Assembly (NCBI GenBank): GCA_024684455.1
Contig: JAIKWU010000076.1
Location: 25,645 to 89,644 of the forward strand
Source of the DNA: Bacteroidaceae bacterium
GTDB taxonomy: Bacteria; Bacteroidota; Bacteroidia; Bacteroidales; Bacteroidaceae
Direction: 5' to 3'
DNA length: 64,000 bases
Shown here: piece after piece, positions 19,491 through 29,570 of the stretch
How the letters are laid out: each line of letters begins with the position of its first letter
Numbering within the stretch: position 1 is the stretch's first letter
Position numbers and translations under genes: made by a program
Notes under the pieces: model-generated
Told to the model about the DNA's origin: nothing
The model's input: the letters and a program-made list of their open reading frames with translations, nothing else
The model's database searches: none

Positions 19491-22361
19491 TTACTTGCGC
19501 AGCATCTTGGTCGTCTTGGTCGAACCGTTGGCCATCTGAGCCACGCGGATGACAACACCCTTGGCGTCGGCAGTTACCTGACGGCCCTGGAGGTCGTAGA
19601 ACTTCACGCTCTTAGCATCAGCAGCGGTGATGTCTTCGATACCTACAGCCTCCCAGTATTCGGTGAGGTCTTCCCAAACGATGTTCGACTCATGACGTTC
19701 GCCACCACCGTAGTAAACGCTCTGAATACCAATCTTCTTCCATGCGGTGAAGTCTTCGGCGTCAGTATAAACATAGAGTTTGTTCGGGTAGATGTCCCAA
19801 TTGTCGGCGAAGGTAGAAGGAATCTCTGTCAAGTCCTCATCAAGATTCTCGTAAACACCAGCCACGCAGGTGTACTGGCTCTGACCTTCCTCGGTCTCAA
19901 CCCAGAAGATGTAGGCGAGTTTGCTGGTGAGGATGGTGTTGCCTTCCGTGTCAACGGTCGGGATTTCGTAACGAACTAACGGATAGTTCGTTTCATTAAC
20001 GTCGAGATTCCAACCTGTGAAGTAAGGATCAGCCGGAGTAGCGGCAACATCGTTAATCTTCGTGATGACAACATCGGCATATTCTTCGTATGCACCCAGC
20101 GACTCACCGCCATAATAAGCACTAACCGTAAGGCTTGAAGTCGTGAACTCATCCTTTTCGGGATCGTAGTTGATAACGACTTTGTCAATCGCCATATCAA
20201 ATGTGTACATCTCCATTGCCTCCCAGTCGATGTATTCATACTCGCCCAGGTATTCAACAGGGATGGTGAGCACATTGTCTGTCATCGTGCCGACAGCCCA
20301 ACCGTCAGGACAAACCTCGCTCAGACCCTGGATGTAAACCTGATCGTCAACGAAGGCAACAAATACGGGGCGCTCAACCTCTTCGGTCACAATCTCTGTC
20401 TCGCCAGTTTCTTCACCGGTTTCTTCATCATAAACTGGTTGTTCATAGGAAACGGTTGCGACGAACTTGTACTCGTCAACGGTAGCACCATCGGGCAGTT
20501 CGATGAGTTCGAGTACGAGCTGAGGCATAGCGTAGTAAACGGAGATGGCTACAATGTAAGCCTGACCTGCAGGTGTGAGGCCTTGAGGAACATCGAATAC
20601 CACTTCGTTGGCTTCGCCTTCCCAGGTAGCAATGCTGGTTTCTTCGTCATAGGTTAATACGCCTTCTTCCGAAGCCAGTTCGAAATCAACGCGGCTGCCG
20701 AGTGTCACTTCAATTTTCTCGATGGGATACTCTGAAGAACTGATGGTCAGGGTGTTTCCGGCATACATGCGGACTGCCTCGCCCTTCGTGTTGTAAAACT
20801 TCGGAGTGTTGGTGCCGGTGCCTGCTGCCTGTGCGAAGACACCGCTGATGCCGTCTTCCTCGCTGATGCTGATGTTGGTCACTTCCTCTGTATTCTCATA
20901 ACCCTGCTCAGCGGCTACCCACTGGGCTTCGATCAGTTCGCTGGGCTCTGGAACATACCAGAAAATCTCCGTTGCGTTGACTTCGCCACCACCATAGTAG
21001 ATGCTCTGCACACCCATGGTGTCGTAGTCAAATTCGAAGTTCAGATAGACCACCTTGTAGCCATCGTCTGTGATATCAAAGTCATAATTGTCGTTGAGGG
21101 TGTAGGGAATCTCAGTAAGGTCTTCATCAAGGTTTTTATAGAGGTCGGCAGGATAGGTAATCTTCGTGATTTCACCATCCTTCTGTCCGTAAATGACATA
21201 GAACAGTTTGCCTTCTTTAATCAGGTTACCCTCAGTGTCAACGTTGGGAACGTCAACTACGATTGAGCCATATCCTTTAGACTCTTTGTAAGGATTGATG
21301 CGGATGACCGAAGGATCGGCTGGCATGGCAGGAACGTCCTCGATGACGGGGAACTCGAACTCACTGCCGTCGGTGAGAGTGATGGTGGTTGAACTCCAAA
21401 GGCCATAGATGCTGGTACCCGCATAGATGCACCAATTTCCATCAAATGTCAGGACATTGGCTGCACCAACACCTGTTACAGTTTCCAGATAATAATCTGG
21501 TGTAAGTCCTGAGAAATAGACTATGCCAATACTGCTTCCTCCATATACAAAAGCCTGCTCTGGAGCCACAAAGATATTATCCTCCTTCATCTGAATATCA
21601 ATAGCAGATGCATAGTCAGAACCACCAAAGTTGAATACTGTGGTGATATAACTCTGTGTGTCTGGATAGATGAAAACAGGGTTGTTTTCCTCTGTACCTG
21701 AGGAGTTAGTAGAGGTCTGGACACCGTTAGGCTCAGCGATGAGCGGAGTATAGTAGTAATTGGTGTAGGGGTAACCAGCATAGTCACCTTCGGTAAGGAG
21801 ACCACACCAGAATTCGTTGATTGAAGCACTGCCGTCCTCGTAGAACTGACCTGTCAGAGGGGCCTCAGGGTCGAAGGCATTCGTTAGAACCACAGGACCA
21901 TAGGTGTCGTTTGTCATCAACGTCTGACCAGCAGGAATCTCGAAAGTTCCATCTTCAAGGTTCACTGTTGCCAAGATAGGCTCATCGGCTCCAACATACA
22001 AACCAACGATACTGATTGTGGTCTCGTCCACCTGGTTGAGTGTGGCCACAGCAGATGCATAAGGAATCTCATTAGCCGACAGTTCACCTGCATCACTGAT
22101 GTCATAGGAGTAACTGCACACAATGGCAGTCATAGGCCACGTGATGTCAGACAGGCCCACCTTCTTCGGAGCCTTCTTTGCCTTCAGGGCAGTCGTCTTG
22201 GTTGCCTGAGACTTAGCGACCGTCTGGAAGGGCTTGATGCTCGGAGTGCGCTGTGTCAGAGTCTGTTGCTGCATAGCAAGCGGCTGACGCTTCACAGGCT
22301 GAGCAAAACTCGTTACGGCTACAAGAGCCGCAAGAAGCATAAGAGTAAATCTTTTCTTCAT
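19491..22361 (-). CDS. Large secreted protein with internal duplication and C-terminal sorting-like domain
   Basis: Signal peptide; VKFYDLQGRQVTADAKGVVIRVAQMANGSTKTTKMLRK C-terminus; two copies of an IQSxYYGGGE module. Confidence 0.8.
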   Translation of the reverse strand: MKKRFTLMLLAALVAVTSFAQPVKRQPLAMQQQTLTQRTPSIKPFQTVAKSQATKTTALKAKKAPKKVGLSDITWPMTAIVCSYSYDISDAGELSANEIPYASAVATLNQVDETTISIVGLYVGADEPILATVNLEDGTFEIPAGQTLMTNDTYGPVVLTNAFDPEAPLTGQFYEDGSASINEFWCGLLTEGDYAGYPYTNYYYTPLIAEPNGVQTSTNSSGTEENNPVFIYPDTQSYITTVFNFGGSDYASAIDIQMKEDNIFVAPEQAFVYGGSSIGIVYFSGLTPDYYLETVTGVGAANVLTFDGNWCIYAGTSIYGLWSSTTITLTDGSEFEFPVIEDVPAMPADPSVIRINPYKESKGYGSIVVDVPNVDTEGNLIKEGKLFYVIYGQKDGEITKITYPADLYKNLDEDLTEIPYTLNDNYDFDITDDGYKVVYLNFEFDYDTMGVQSIYYGGGEVNATEIFWYVPEPSELIEAQWVAAEQGYENTEEVTNISISEEDGISGVFAQAAGTGTNTPKFYNTKGEAVRMYAGNTLTISSSEYPIEKIEVTLGSRVDFELASEEGVLTYDEETSIATWEGEANEVVFDVPQGLTPAGQAYIVAISVYYAMPQLVLELIELPDGATVDEYKFVATVSYEQPVYDEETGEETGETEIVTEEVERPVFVAFVDDQVYIQGLSEVCPDGWAVGTMTDNVLTIPVEYLGEYEYIDWEAMEMYTFDMAIDKVVINYDPEKDEFTTSSLTVSAYYGGESLGAYEEYADVVITKINDVAATPADPYFTGWNLDVNETNYPLVRYEIPTVDTEGNTILTSKLAYIFWVETEEGQSQYTCVAGVYENLDEDLTEIPSTFADNWDIYPNKLYVYTDAEDFTAWKKIGIQSVYYGGGERHESNIVWEDLTEYWEAVGIEDITAADAKSVKFYDLQGRQVTADAKGVVIRVAQMANGSTKTTKMLRK

Positions 22362-22697
22362 AAGCGTTAAATAATTAAATGTGAAACAATAAAATGAATT
22401 ATACTTTTTCTTCTACTAATACTCTCTCCTTACCTTATATACGCGCGTACGCGAGTAGGGAATTGGCATATTCAAGGTCTGCAAAAACCTGAAAAACAGA
22501 TGCAAAGTTACGACTTTTCAATAAAACCACCAAAAAAAATACAAAAATATCAACTTTTTTGTATGATTTACTGCATAATTATAAGATAAGAAGGCTCAAA
22601 CTGATAGGTCAATGGACACAAAAAAACATAATATATCCATTGTCTTCTTTTATAAATAACAACGCCCTGCGGGGGTGCCAGGATTCTGCCACCTGTT

Positions 22698-23231
22698 TCA
22701 AACGAGCAACGATGTCAGTTCGTCGAGCGTCGTGACACGGCTCATCAGGTCGTTCCACGGACGCCCTACGACACCCTTCGCCACCAGTCCGTCGAGCCAG
22801 GCGAACAGTCCGTCGTAGAAGCCGTTGACGTTCCAGAATATCGTCCGCTTGTTGTGCATACCGACCATGCAGCCTGCCATTGTCGTGAAGGCTTCGTCGA
22901 GCGTACCCACGCTGCCTGGCAACACCACAAGCACGTCGCTTTCCTGCACGAGCCATGTCTTGCGGTCGGTCAGGTCGTCGCACCAAAGGGTCACGTCAAT
23001 GGCATCGCTCGGTCCAGTTTTGAGTTTCAGGCCTTTGGGCACCACACCATACACCGTGCCGCCATTCTGTTTGACGGCTTGTGCCACGGTCTCCATCAGT
23101 CCGCAACCGATGCCGCCATACACAAGCGTCTTGCCTTTGCGGCCCATCCACTCGCCAAGCCGACGTGCCTCGTCGTAGTATCTGCGTTCCATGCCGTCGG
23201 ACGAAGCACAATAGATTCCTATCTTCTGCAT
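22698..23231 (-). CDS. TIGR00730/LOG family Rossmann-fold protein
   Basis: MQKIGIYCASSDG...LVYGGIGCGLM...LPGSVGTLDEAFTTMA. Confidence 0.92.
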   Translation of the reverse strand: MQKIGIYCASSDGMERRYYDEARRLGEWMGRKGKTLVYGGIGCGLMETVAQAVKQNGGTVYGVVPKGLKLKTGPSDAIDVTLWCDDLTDRKTWLVQESDVLVVLPGSVGTLDEAFTTMAGCMVGMHNKRTIFWNVNGFYDGLFAWLDGLVAKGVVGRPWNDLMSRVTTLDELTSLLV

Positions 23232-23345
23232 CTTACCGTAAATTTTTGCAAAGATAGTATAAAAATGTGATTCTTTCATTACGAATGACGCGAATTTTGA
23301 TTTCTACACCGAGTGGCACAAGGTAAAAAGGTGTACTAAATGTAA

Positions 23346-25397
23346 CTAAAAACGCCAGTTCAACTGGATTTGAAGGTCTTCGCGGTGCGACTGAGGGATG
23401 AGGTCGAGCCCTGTACCGATTGACGTGCGACGGAAGTAATGTGTACTGCCTATTTTGGCCAAAAGACTGATGCGGTGAGGCAGATGCACCGTCGCCAACA
23501 GTACAGCACGCCACCCCTCGTCGAAGAGCGATGTCATACCAAACGTGTAAAGCAGCGACGGCTCATAGGTGTAGAGGCGCGTGGCATAGTCGGTTGTATG
23601 GAAACAAGTAAGCATGGCTGTCAATCGCAACCAACGCAGACGTTGCCACGAAAGGGTTTCACTCAGCCCCCACCCTACCCTGCTGCCCGTGTCGTCGCGG
23701 CTGACCAGCGTACCCTGTAGCAAGGACTTCAGCCGCCACTCGGACGAAGGTGCATAGACATGCATGAGACGGACCGTGTGCTGTGCTTGCTGCTGAAGCA
23801 CTGTCTGTAAGGCAGCATCGCGCTTCCAATCCAACTCCTTGGTTCTCAGTCGATAGCGGAGGCTCCAAAGGTGTGTATCGGAGGGTGTATAAGTGAGTTG
23901 TGCCATCGTCTCAAAGGCATAGGACGACTGGCTGACCTGATATTTGAGCCACGGAAAATACATCGCATCGGCATAGGCCTCAACTTTCAGACGGCGCGAC
24001 AGGGGGTGTTGCCAACCGACATAGACACCACTCTCGTTCTGCGGACGGCTGTTGGCACTGAAGGTCTTCCCGTTGATGCTCACATAATCGGCTGAATAAT
24101 AGCGCTGTATGAGTGTCAGCCGATGAGTTCCGAGTTCGGTCTGAAGCATGTTGAGGGTAGCAATGCCGCCGTCGGCAGTCGAAGCCGTCTCGCCGCTCAG
24201 CGTGAAGCCCTGCGCCACATAGCGATAGGCAAGGCTGTAGGCGGTGAAGTCAGTGCCAGTAGCGTTGTAGAGTCGGTAATAGGACGCTGGCGTGTCATGC
24301 TTGGGACTGAGCGGCAGGGAAAAGCGCGTGTGGACGGCAGTGGCCGACAGGCGCAGACGTGTTCCCTGCCAGGCGACGTTGCCGCCCCAGTCAGTCTTCG
24401 TGAGGTTGCCACGCTTGCTGTATTCCAGAAAGGTGCGGTGCAGGCCATCGGTCTTCACACTGCTCACACCGCTGCCATCAGCCAACAGCGTACCATCTGC
24501 ACGACGTTGGGAAAAGAAAGCCGAAAGTTGCCAGTTGCCAAAATGCAACGTTGTCGCTGCACCGCTCAGATAACCGCTCTCCTGCATCGACGAATGCCGA
24601 CGGATGCCTCGGTCCATACGCTCCACGGTACTGAGCATCATGGTCTTGCCAAAGCCGCTGGACGTGTTGACGACCAGCCCGTGACCGAACATGAGACGAT
24701 AGTCGCCCACAGCCAACGCATCGACGGCCCCGACATGGCGCAGAAGGGCATAGGCTGCCCAGTAATCGACGCCGCTCTCCCCAGGGTCTTTCTCCAACTG
24801 GAAGCCTGCTTCGAGATGGTTGAGGCTCTCCAGGCTGTAACGCGCCGAAAGGTAGGGCTGACTACCGCGATACACTTTGTTTGGACTTGTAGCCAACACG
24901 CTGGCAGGGTAATCTGCATAGCCCATACGGGTGTAAAGTGGCACATCGGTACGCAAGGTGAAGTCGCTATGGCTACGTTGCAGCAAGTCCTTGAACGTGA
25001 GGCGTTCAGCAGGCACATCACCTGCGTAGGTAAACAACTGAAGCAGCCTGCGCGTGGTGTAATCGAGAGAGGTTAGGCTCATAAGTTCGCCCGTCGAAAG
25101 CATGGGACGGTGACGCTCGGCGTAATCGACGATGTCACCCACCTGCACCGCCGTAAGAAAGGGCAACTGGGAGAGTTGCCCTTCATCCAAATCGTTGAGG
25201 TTCAACGGATGGCAGTACATTTCGTAAAGGTCTTCCATCTGCTCACTCCCCCACTCTTCTTCGTCATCGTCGCCCGTTACGTCTGCCATCATCTCAACAA
25301 ACGCATCGAAGTCGTCACGCTGCACCTGCGCCTGAAGTGAACAGCACGTGCAGAGAGTGAGAAGAAGCAGACTGAATGTCGAGCGAATCGTGAACAT
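23346..25397 (-). CDS. Secreted helix-hairpin-helix (ComEA-like) protein with beta-barrel-like C-terminus
   Basis: Signal peptide; HPLNLNDLDEGQLSQLPFLTAVQVGDIVDYAERH; aromatic-rich alternating strands. Confidence 0.75.
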   Translation of the reverse strand: MFTIRSTFSLLLLTLCTCCSLQAQVQRDDFDAFVEMMADVTGDDDEEEWGSEQMEDLYEMYCHPLNLNDLDEGQLSQLPFLTAVQVGDIVDYAERHRPMLSTGELMSLTSLDYTTRRLLQLFTYAGDVPAERLTFKDLLQRSHSDFTLRTDVPLYTRMGYADYPASVLATSPNKVYRGSQPYLSARYSLESLNHLEAGFQLEKDPGESGVDYWAAYALLRHVGAVDALAVGDYRLMFGHGLVVNTSSGFGKTMMLSTVERMDRGIRRHSSMQESGYLSGAATTLHFGNWQLSAFFSQRRADGTLLADGSGVSSVKTDGLHRTFLEYSKRGNLTKTDWGGNVAWQGTRLRLSATAVHTRFSLPLSPKHDTPASYYRLYNATGTDFTAYSLAYRYVAQGFTLSGETASTADGGIATLNMLQTELGTHRLTLIQRYYSADYVSINGKTFSANSRPQNESGVYVGWQHPLSRRLKVEAYADAMYFPWLKYQVSQSSYAFETMAQLTYTPSDTHLWSLRYRLRTKELDWKRDAALQTVLQQQAQHTVRLMHVYAPSSEWRLKSLLQGTLVSRDDTGSRVGWGLSETLSWQRLRWLRLTAMLTCFHTTDYATRLYTYEPSLLYTFGMTSLFDEGWRAVLLATVHLPHRISLLAKIGSTHYFRRTSIGTGLDLIPQSHREDLQIQLNWRF

Positions 25398-25406
25398 CGT
25401 ACCGTA

Positions 25407-28313
25407 TCAATGCGCCTCAAGCCAGTTCGTACCCCATCCGCAGTCGGCAACCAGCGGAACAGACATCTTGTAGGCACGCTCCATCTCTTCGATGACGAGA
25501 CGCTGCAACTGTTCCTTCTCTTCGGGCACAACGCTGAAGTTGAGTTCGTCGTGTACCTGTAAAATCATCTTGGAACGCAACTTCTCTTCCTGCATACGGC
25601 GGTCGATGCGCACCATCGCCACCTTGATGATATCAGCAGCCGTGCCTTGAATCGGGGCGTTGATGGCGTTACGTTCGGCGATGCCACGCACTGTAGCGTT
25701 GTGCGAATTGATGTCGGGCAGATGGCAGCGACGTCCGAGAAGGGTTTCGGTGTAGCCATGCTCACGTGCCTTGGCAATGCTCAGGTCCATGTACTGCTTC
25801 ACCTTCGGATAAGTGGCAAAATACTCGTCGATGAGTTCCTTCGCCTCACTGCGACTCACCTCCATGCGCTCGGCAAGTCCGAAGGCCGAGATACCGTAGA
25901 TGATGCCAAAGTTGGCTGTTTTGGCCTTGCGACGCTGCTCCGGCGTAACCTCCTCCATCCGCTCCTTATACACTTTCGCCGCCGTGGCACGGTGGATGTC
26001 ATGCCCTTCGCGAAAGGCTTCAAGCATATTCTCGTCGCCACTCAGATGTGCCATGATGCGCAGTTCAATCTGACTGTAGTCGGCACTGAAAAACTCATTG
26101 CCTGGCTCGGGAATGAAGGCACGACGTACCTCCTTTCCGTTCTCGTCACGAATGGGAATGTTCTGCAGATTAGGGTTCGACGAAGACAGACGTCCTGTGG
26201 TGGTCACCGCCTGATTGTACGACGTGTGGATGTGCCCTGTCTGAGGATTGATCAGTTGAGGAAGCGCATCGACATAGGTACCAAGCAGTTTCTTGTAGCC
26301 TCTGTAATCAAGGATTTTCTCCACTATCGGATGCTTCGAACGGAGGTTCTGCAGCACATTCTCCGATGTGACATACTGCCCTGTCTTTGTCTTTTTGGGC
26401 TTGTCGATGATGTGCATCTGTCCAAAAAGAATGTCTCCGACCTGACGGGGAGAACTGATATTGAAAGGCTGTCCGGCCAACTGGTGAATTTCCTTCTCCA
26501 GAACCGCCATACGTTCAGTGAACTCCACAGAGGTCTGTTCGAGACTGTCCGTATCAATCATCACTCCGTTGCGCTCCATGCGGCACAGCACTGGCACCAG
26601 CGGCATTTCGACCTGTTCGAAGAGTTTCTTCAAACGCGGCTCTGCCTTCAGTTCCGCTTTCAACACCTTGTAAAGCCGCAGCGTCACGTCGGCATCTTCG
26701 GCAGCGTACTCATACACCTCGGAAGGCAACAGGTCGCGCATGGACTTCTGATTCTTACCACGCGCACCAATCAATTCGTCGATGTGAATCGTCTGATAGT
26801 TCAGATAAATCTCTGCCAGATAGTCCATGCCATGATGCAGTTCGGGATGGAGCACATAGTGGGCGAGCATGGTGTCGAACATCGGACCGCGCACCTCGAT
26901 ACCATAGTTTGCCAATACCGTCATGTCGTACTTCAGATTCTGACCAACCTTCAAAATCGTCGCGTCTTCATACAACGGACGGAACAGTTCGACCAGTCGG
27001 GTGGCTTTTTCCCGATCCGACGGAATGGGGACATAATACGCTTCGTTCTCCTTCACCGAAAAACTCAAACCGACCAATTCGGCTTGCATCGCCTCGGTCG
27101 ATGTGGTCTCTGTGTCTAAACTGAGAATTTTCTTAGACAAGAATTTTTGGCAAATTTTAGCCATTTTCTCCTCAGTATCAATCAGATAGTATTTGTGTGG
27201 AGTTGATTTAAGGCTCGTGAGAATTGATTTTTCTGCACTTCCTGCCCCCTCGTCGGCAAATAACGAAGTCTCAAGCGGCACATTTTGCACATTTTCGCCA
27301 TTTTGTGCAATCGGCTGTGGAGTAGCGTCTGTTTCAGAGTCACCACCAAACAAATCTGCCATGCCTGAAAATTTTTGCTGCTCACGTTGCTGACGTCGGG
27401 TGAGGGTAGGGGGCTCGACTGATTGACGCTCGGCAGGTGCATTCTCCAAACCAAGCACTCGCGCAGTCAAACTGCGGAACTCCAACTCATCGAACAGACT
27501 GCGCAGACGTTCTGCATCGACGGGTTCACGTTTCAACTGTTCGAGGGTAATATCAACAGGCACGTCGGTCTTGATGGTCACCAAAAACTTCGAGAAAAGT
27601 ATCTGTTCACGATTTTCCTCTACCTTCTTTTTTAGAGCACCCTTCAGTTCATCTGTTCGTTGAAGTAAATGCTCAATATCGCCGAATTCATCAACTAATT
27701 TCACGGCTGTCTTCTCTCCGACGCCTGGACATCCTGGAACATTGTCCGAAGCGTCTCCCATGAGACCCAAAAGGTCGATGACTTGGGAGGTTTTCTGCAA
27801 TCCGTACTTAGCGCATATCTCCTTTTCACCAAGCACCTCAAATCCATTTTCGCGAGTATGAGGCTTGTACATCCACACATTGGGCCGTACCAACTGTCCG
27901 TAATCTTTGTCGGGTGTCATCATAAAAACCGCCATTTCATCGGAAGAAAACAGCCAGGCCAGCGTGCCGATGACGTCGTCGGCTTCGAAGCCTGGAACCT
28001 CTAACACAGGGATGTGATAGGCCTCTAAAATCTTCTTGATGTACGGCACGGCAAAACGGATTCCCTCTGGAGTCTCTTCACGCTGCGCCTTGTAGGCAGG
28101 ATAAGCCTCGTGACGGAACGTTCCGCCCTTGGGGTCAAACGCCACACCAATATAATCTGGATTCTCCTTTCGAAGCACCTCCTCAAGTGTGTTGACAAAG
28201 CCCAACACCGCCGAGGTGTTTTCCCCACGACTGTTAAACCGAGGAGCGTGTATGAAAGCATAGTAAGCGCGATAAATCAGTGCGTATGCATCAAGAAGAA
28301 ACAGTTTTTTCAT
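25407..28313 (-). CDS. polA: DNA polymerase I
   Basis: MKKLFLLDAYALIYRAYYAFI...FFSADYSQIELRIMAHLSGD...LQVHDELNFSV; long upstream ORF extension rejected. Confidence 0.98.
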   Translation of the reverse strand: MKKLFLLDAYALIYRAYYAFIHAPRFNSRGENTSAVLGFVNTLEEVLRKENPDYIGVAFDPKGGTFRHEAYPAYKAQREETPEGIRFAVPYIKKILEAYHIPVLEVPGFEADDVIGTLAWLFSSDEMAVFMMTPDKDYGQLVRPNVWMYKPHTRENGFEVLGEKEICAKYGLQKTSQVIDLLGLMGDASDNVPGCPGVGEKTAVKLVDEFGDIEHLLQRTDELKGALKKKVEENREQILFSKFLVTIKTDVPVDITLEQLKREPVDAERLRSLFDELEFRSLTARVLGLENAPAERQSVEPPTLTRRQQREQQKFSGMADLFGGDSETDATPQPIAQNGENVQNVPLETSLFADEGAGSAEKSILTSLKSTPHKYYLIDTEEKMAKICQKFLSKKILSLDTETTSTEAMQAELVGLSFSVKENEAYYVPIPSDREKATRLVELFRPLYEDATILKVGQNLKYDMTVLANYGIEVRGPMFDTMLAHYVLHPELHHGMDYLAEIYLNYQTIHIDELIGARGKNQKSMRDLLPSEVYEYAAEDADVTLRLYKVLKAELKAEPRLKKLFEQVEMPLVPVLCRMERNGVMIDTDSLEQTSVEFTERMAVLEKEIHQLAGQPFNISSPRQVGDILFGQMHIIDKPKKTKTGQYVTSENVLQNLRSKHPIVEKILDYRGYKKLLGTYVDALPQLINPQTGHIHTSYNQAVTTTGRLSSSNPNLQNIPIRDENGKEVRRAFIPEPGNEFFSADYSQIELRIMAHLSGDENMLEAFREGHDIHRATAAKVYKERMEEVTPEQRRKAKTANFGIIYGISAFGLAERMEVSRSEAKELIDEYFATYPKVKQYMDLSIAKAREHGYTETLLGRRCHLPDINSHNATVRGIAERNAINAPIQGTAADIIKVAMVRIDRRMQEEKLRSKMILQVHDELNFSVVPEEKEQLQRLVIEEMERAYKMSVPLVADCGWGTNWLEAH

Positions 28314-28465
28314 GACAAAAATACGATGTTTGGTTGTTTTTTCATGTTTATTTTGCGTAAAGTTAGTTAAATTATTCCAAGTCACAAGTTTATTTTGTAA
28401 TTTTGTAGTCGATTTTGTGCAAAAATGCCCACCGAGTGGGGCAGAAACCCTAAAATCAGAGTCAA

Positions 28466-29440
28466 ATGACAAGCATTCAGCACATCAGTCAACCCGTCAG
28501 CGAGGAATTGGATTTGTGTCGTCAACGTTTTGATTCGTTCATGACGTACAACAACGTGCTTCTGAACGAAGTGCTTCAGCGTGTGGCCAGCAGAAAAGGC
28601 AAAATGATGAGGCCGCTGCTCACTCTGTTGAGTGCAAAATTGCTCGGTGAAATCGGCGAAAACACCATTCTCGCAGCCCTTACTTTTGAGTTTTTCCATA
28701 CGGCTTCGCTCATTCACGACGACATCGTCGATGAAAGCGGAGTACGGCGTGGTGAAACCTCTGTCAACGAAGCATACAACAACAAGGTGGCAGTCCTCGT
28801 CGGCGACTTCATTCTTGCCAACTCGCTGGACACCGCCTCACAGGTAAATGATCCCCGTCTCGTTGCCATCCTCAGCAAAACGGCCAAACATCTGGCAGAC
28901 GGTGAACTGCTCCAACTGCATAATATCGAAAATCGGGAACTCTCGACGTCAGTCTATTTCGAAATCATCAAGAGAAAGACGGCTGCCCTGTTTGCTGCCT
29001 GTGCCGAGGCTGGAACGATGTCAGTCACCAACCAATCAGCAGACATCGAACGCCTTCGTCAATTTGGTGAAATTGCAGGCATTTGTTTCCAGATTCGCGA
29101 CGACATTTTCGACTATGTTTCAGGCAGCGAAATCGGCAAACCAACAGGCAACGACTTACGAGAAGGTAAGGTCACTTTACCGCTTTTACATGCCCTAAAT
29201 GTTACAAATGATGCACAAATGTTACATTTAGTGCACATGGTCAAAGAGGGTAGGGCAGACAACAGCCACATCGCCACCCTTGTAAAATTTGCAGTGAATC
29301 ATGGAGGTATTGAGCACGCAAAACAGACGATGATACACTATGCCGAGTTGGCACATCAACTGCTAAACAACTACCCCGACTCTCCTGTTCGCCAGGCACT
29401 GCACGACTACCTTGACTATGTCATTTCGCGCAGCCACTAA
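28466..29440 (+). CDS. Polyprenyl synthetase family protein
   Basis: LIHDDIVDESGVRRG and QIRDDIFDYVS Asp-rich motifs. Confidence 0.95.
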   Translation: MTSIQHISQPVSEELDLCRQRFDSFMTYNNVLLNEVLQRVASRKGKMMRPLLTLLSAKLLGEIGENTILAALTFEFFHTASLIHDDIVDESGVRRGETSVNEAYNNKVAVLVGDFILANSLDTASQVNDPRLVAILSKTAKHLADGELLQLHNIENRELSTSVYFEIIKRKTAALFAACAEAGTMSVTNQSADIERLRQFGEIAGICFQIRDDIFDYVSGSEIGKPTGNDLREGKVTLPLLHALNVTNDAQMLHLVHMVKEGRADNSHIATLVKFAVNHGGIEHAKQTMIHYAELAHQLLNNYPDSPVRQALHDYLDYVISRSH

Positions 29441-29463
29441 CTCCCAATAATTTTTCCATTTTC

Positions 29464-29547
29464 GTACCACCGCAGTGAAACAATAGTACCACCGCAGTGG
29501 TACAACTGTTTCAACGCAGTGGTACAACTGTTTCAGCGCAGTGGTAC
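29464..29547. repeat. Palindrome cluster B1: four 18-bp units at 22-bp period
   Basis: Units at 29464, 29486, 29508, 29530: GTACCACCGCAGTGAAAC, GTACCACCGCAGTGGTAC, GTTTCAACGCAGTGGTAC, GTTTCAGCGCAGTGGTAC; spacers AATA, AACT, AACT. Confidence 0.95.
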
Positions 29548-29570
29548 GAAAATTTCATAGAAGTGACCCA

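Noticed and set aside
25647-27119. 490-aa plus-strand ORF
   Set aside because: Antisense to polA; produced by codon-position bias.
29464-29547. Considered cluster B1 as a CRISPR array
   Set aside because: Units are 18-bp palindromes with 4-bp spacers; spacers are far too short and no cas genes are present.
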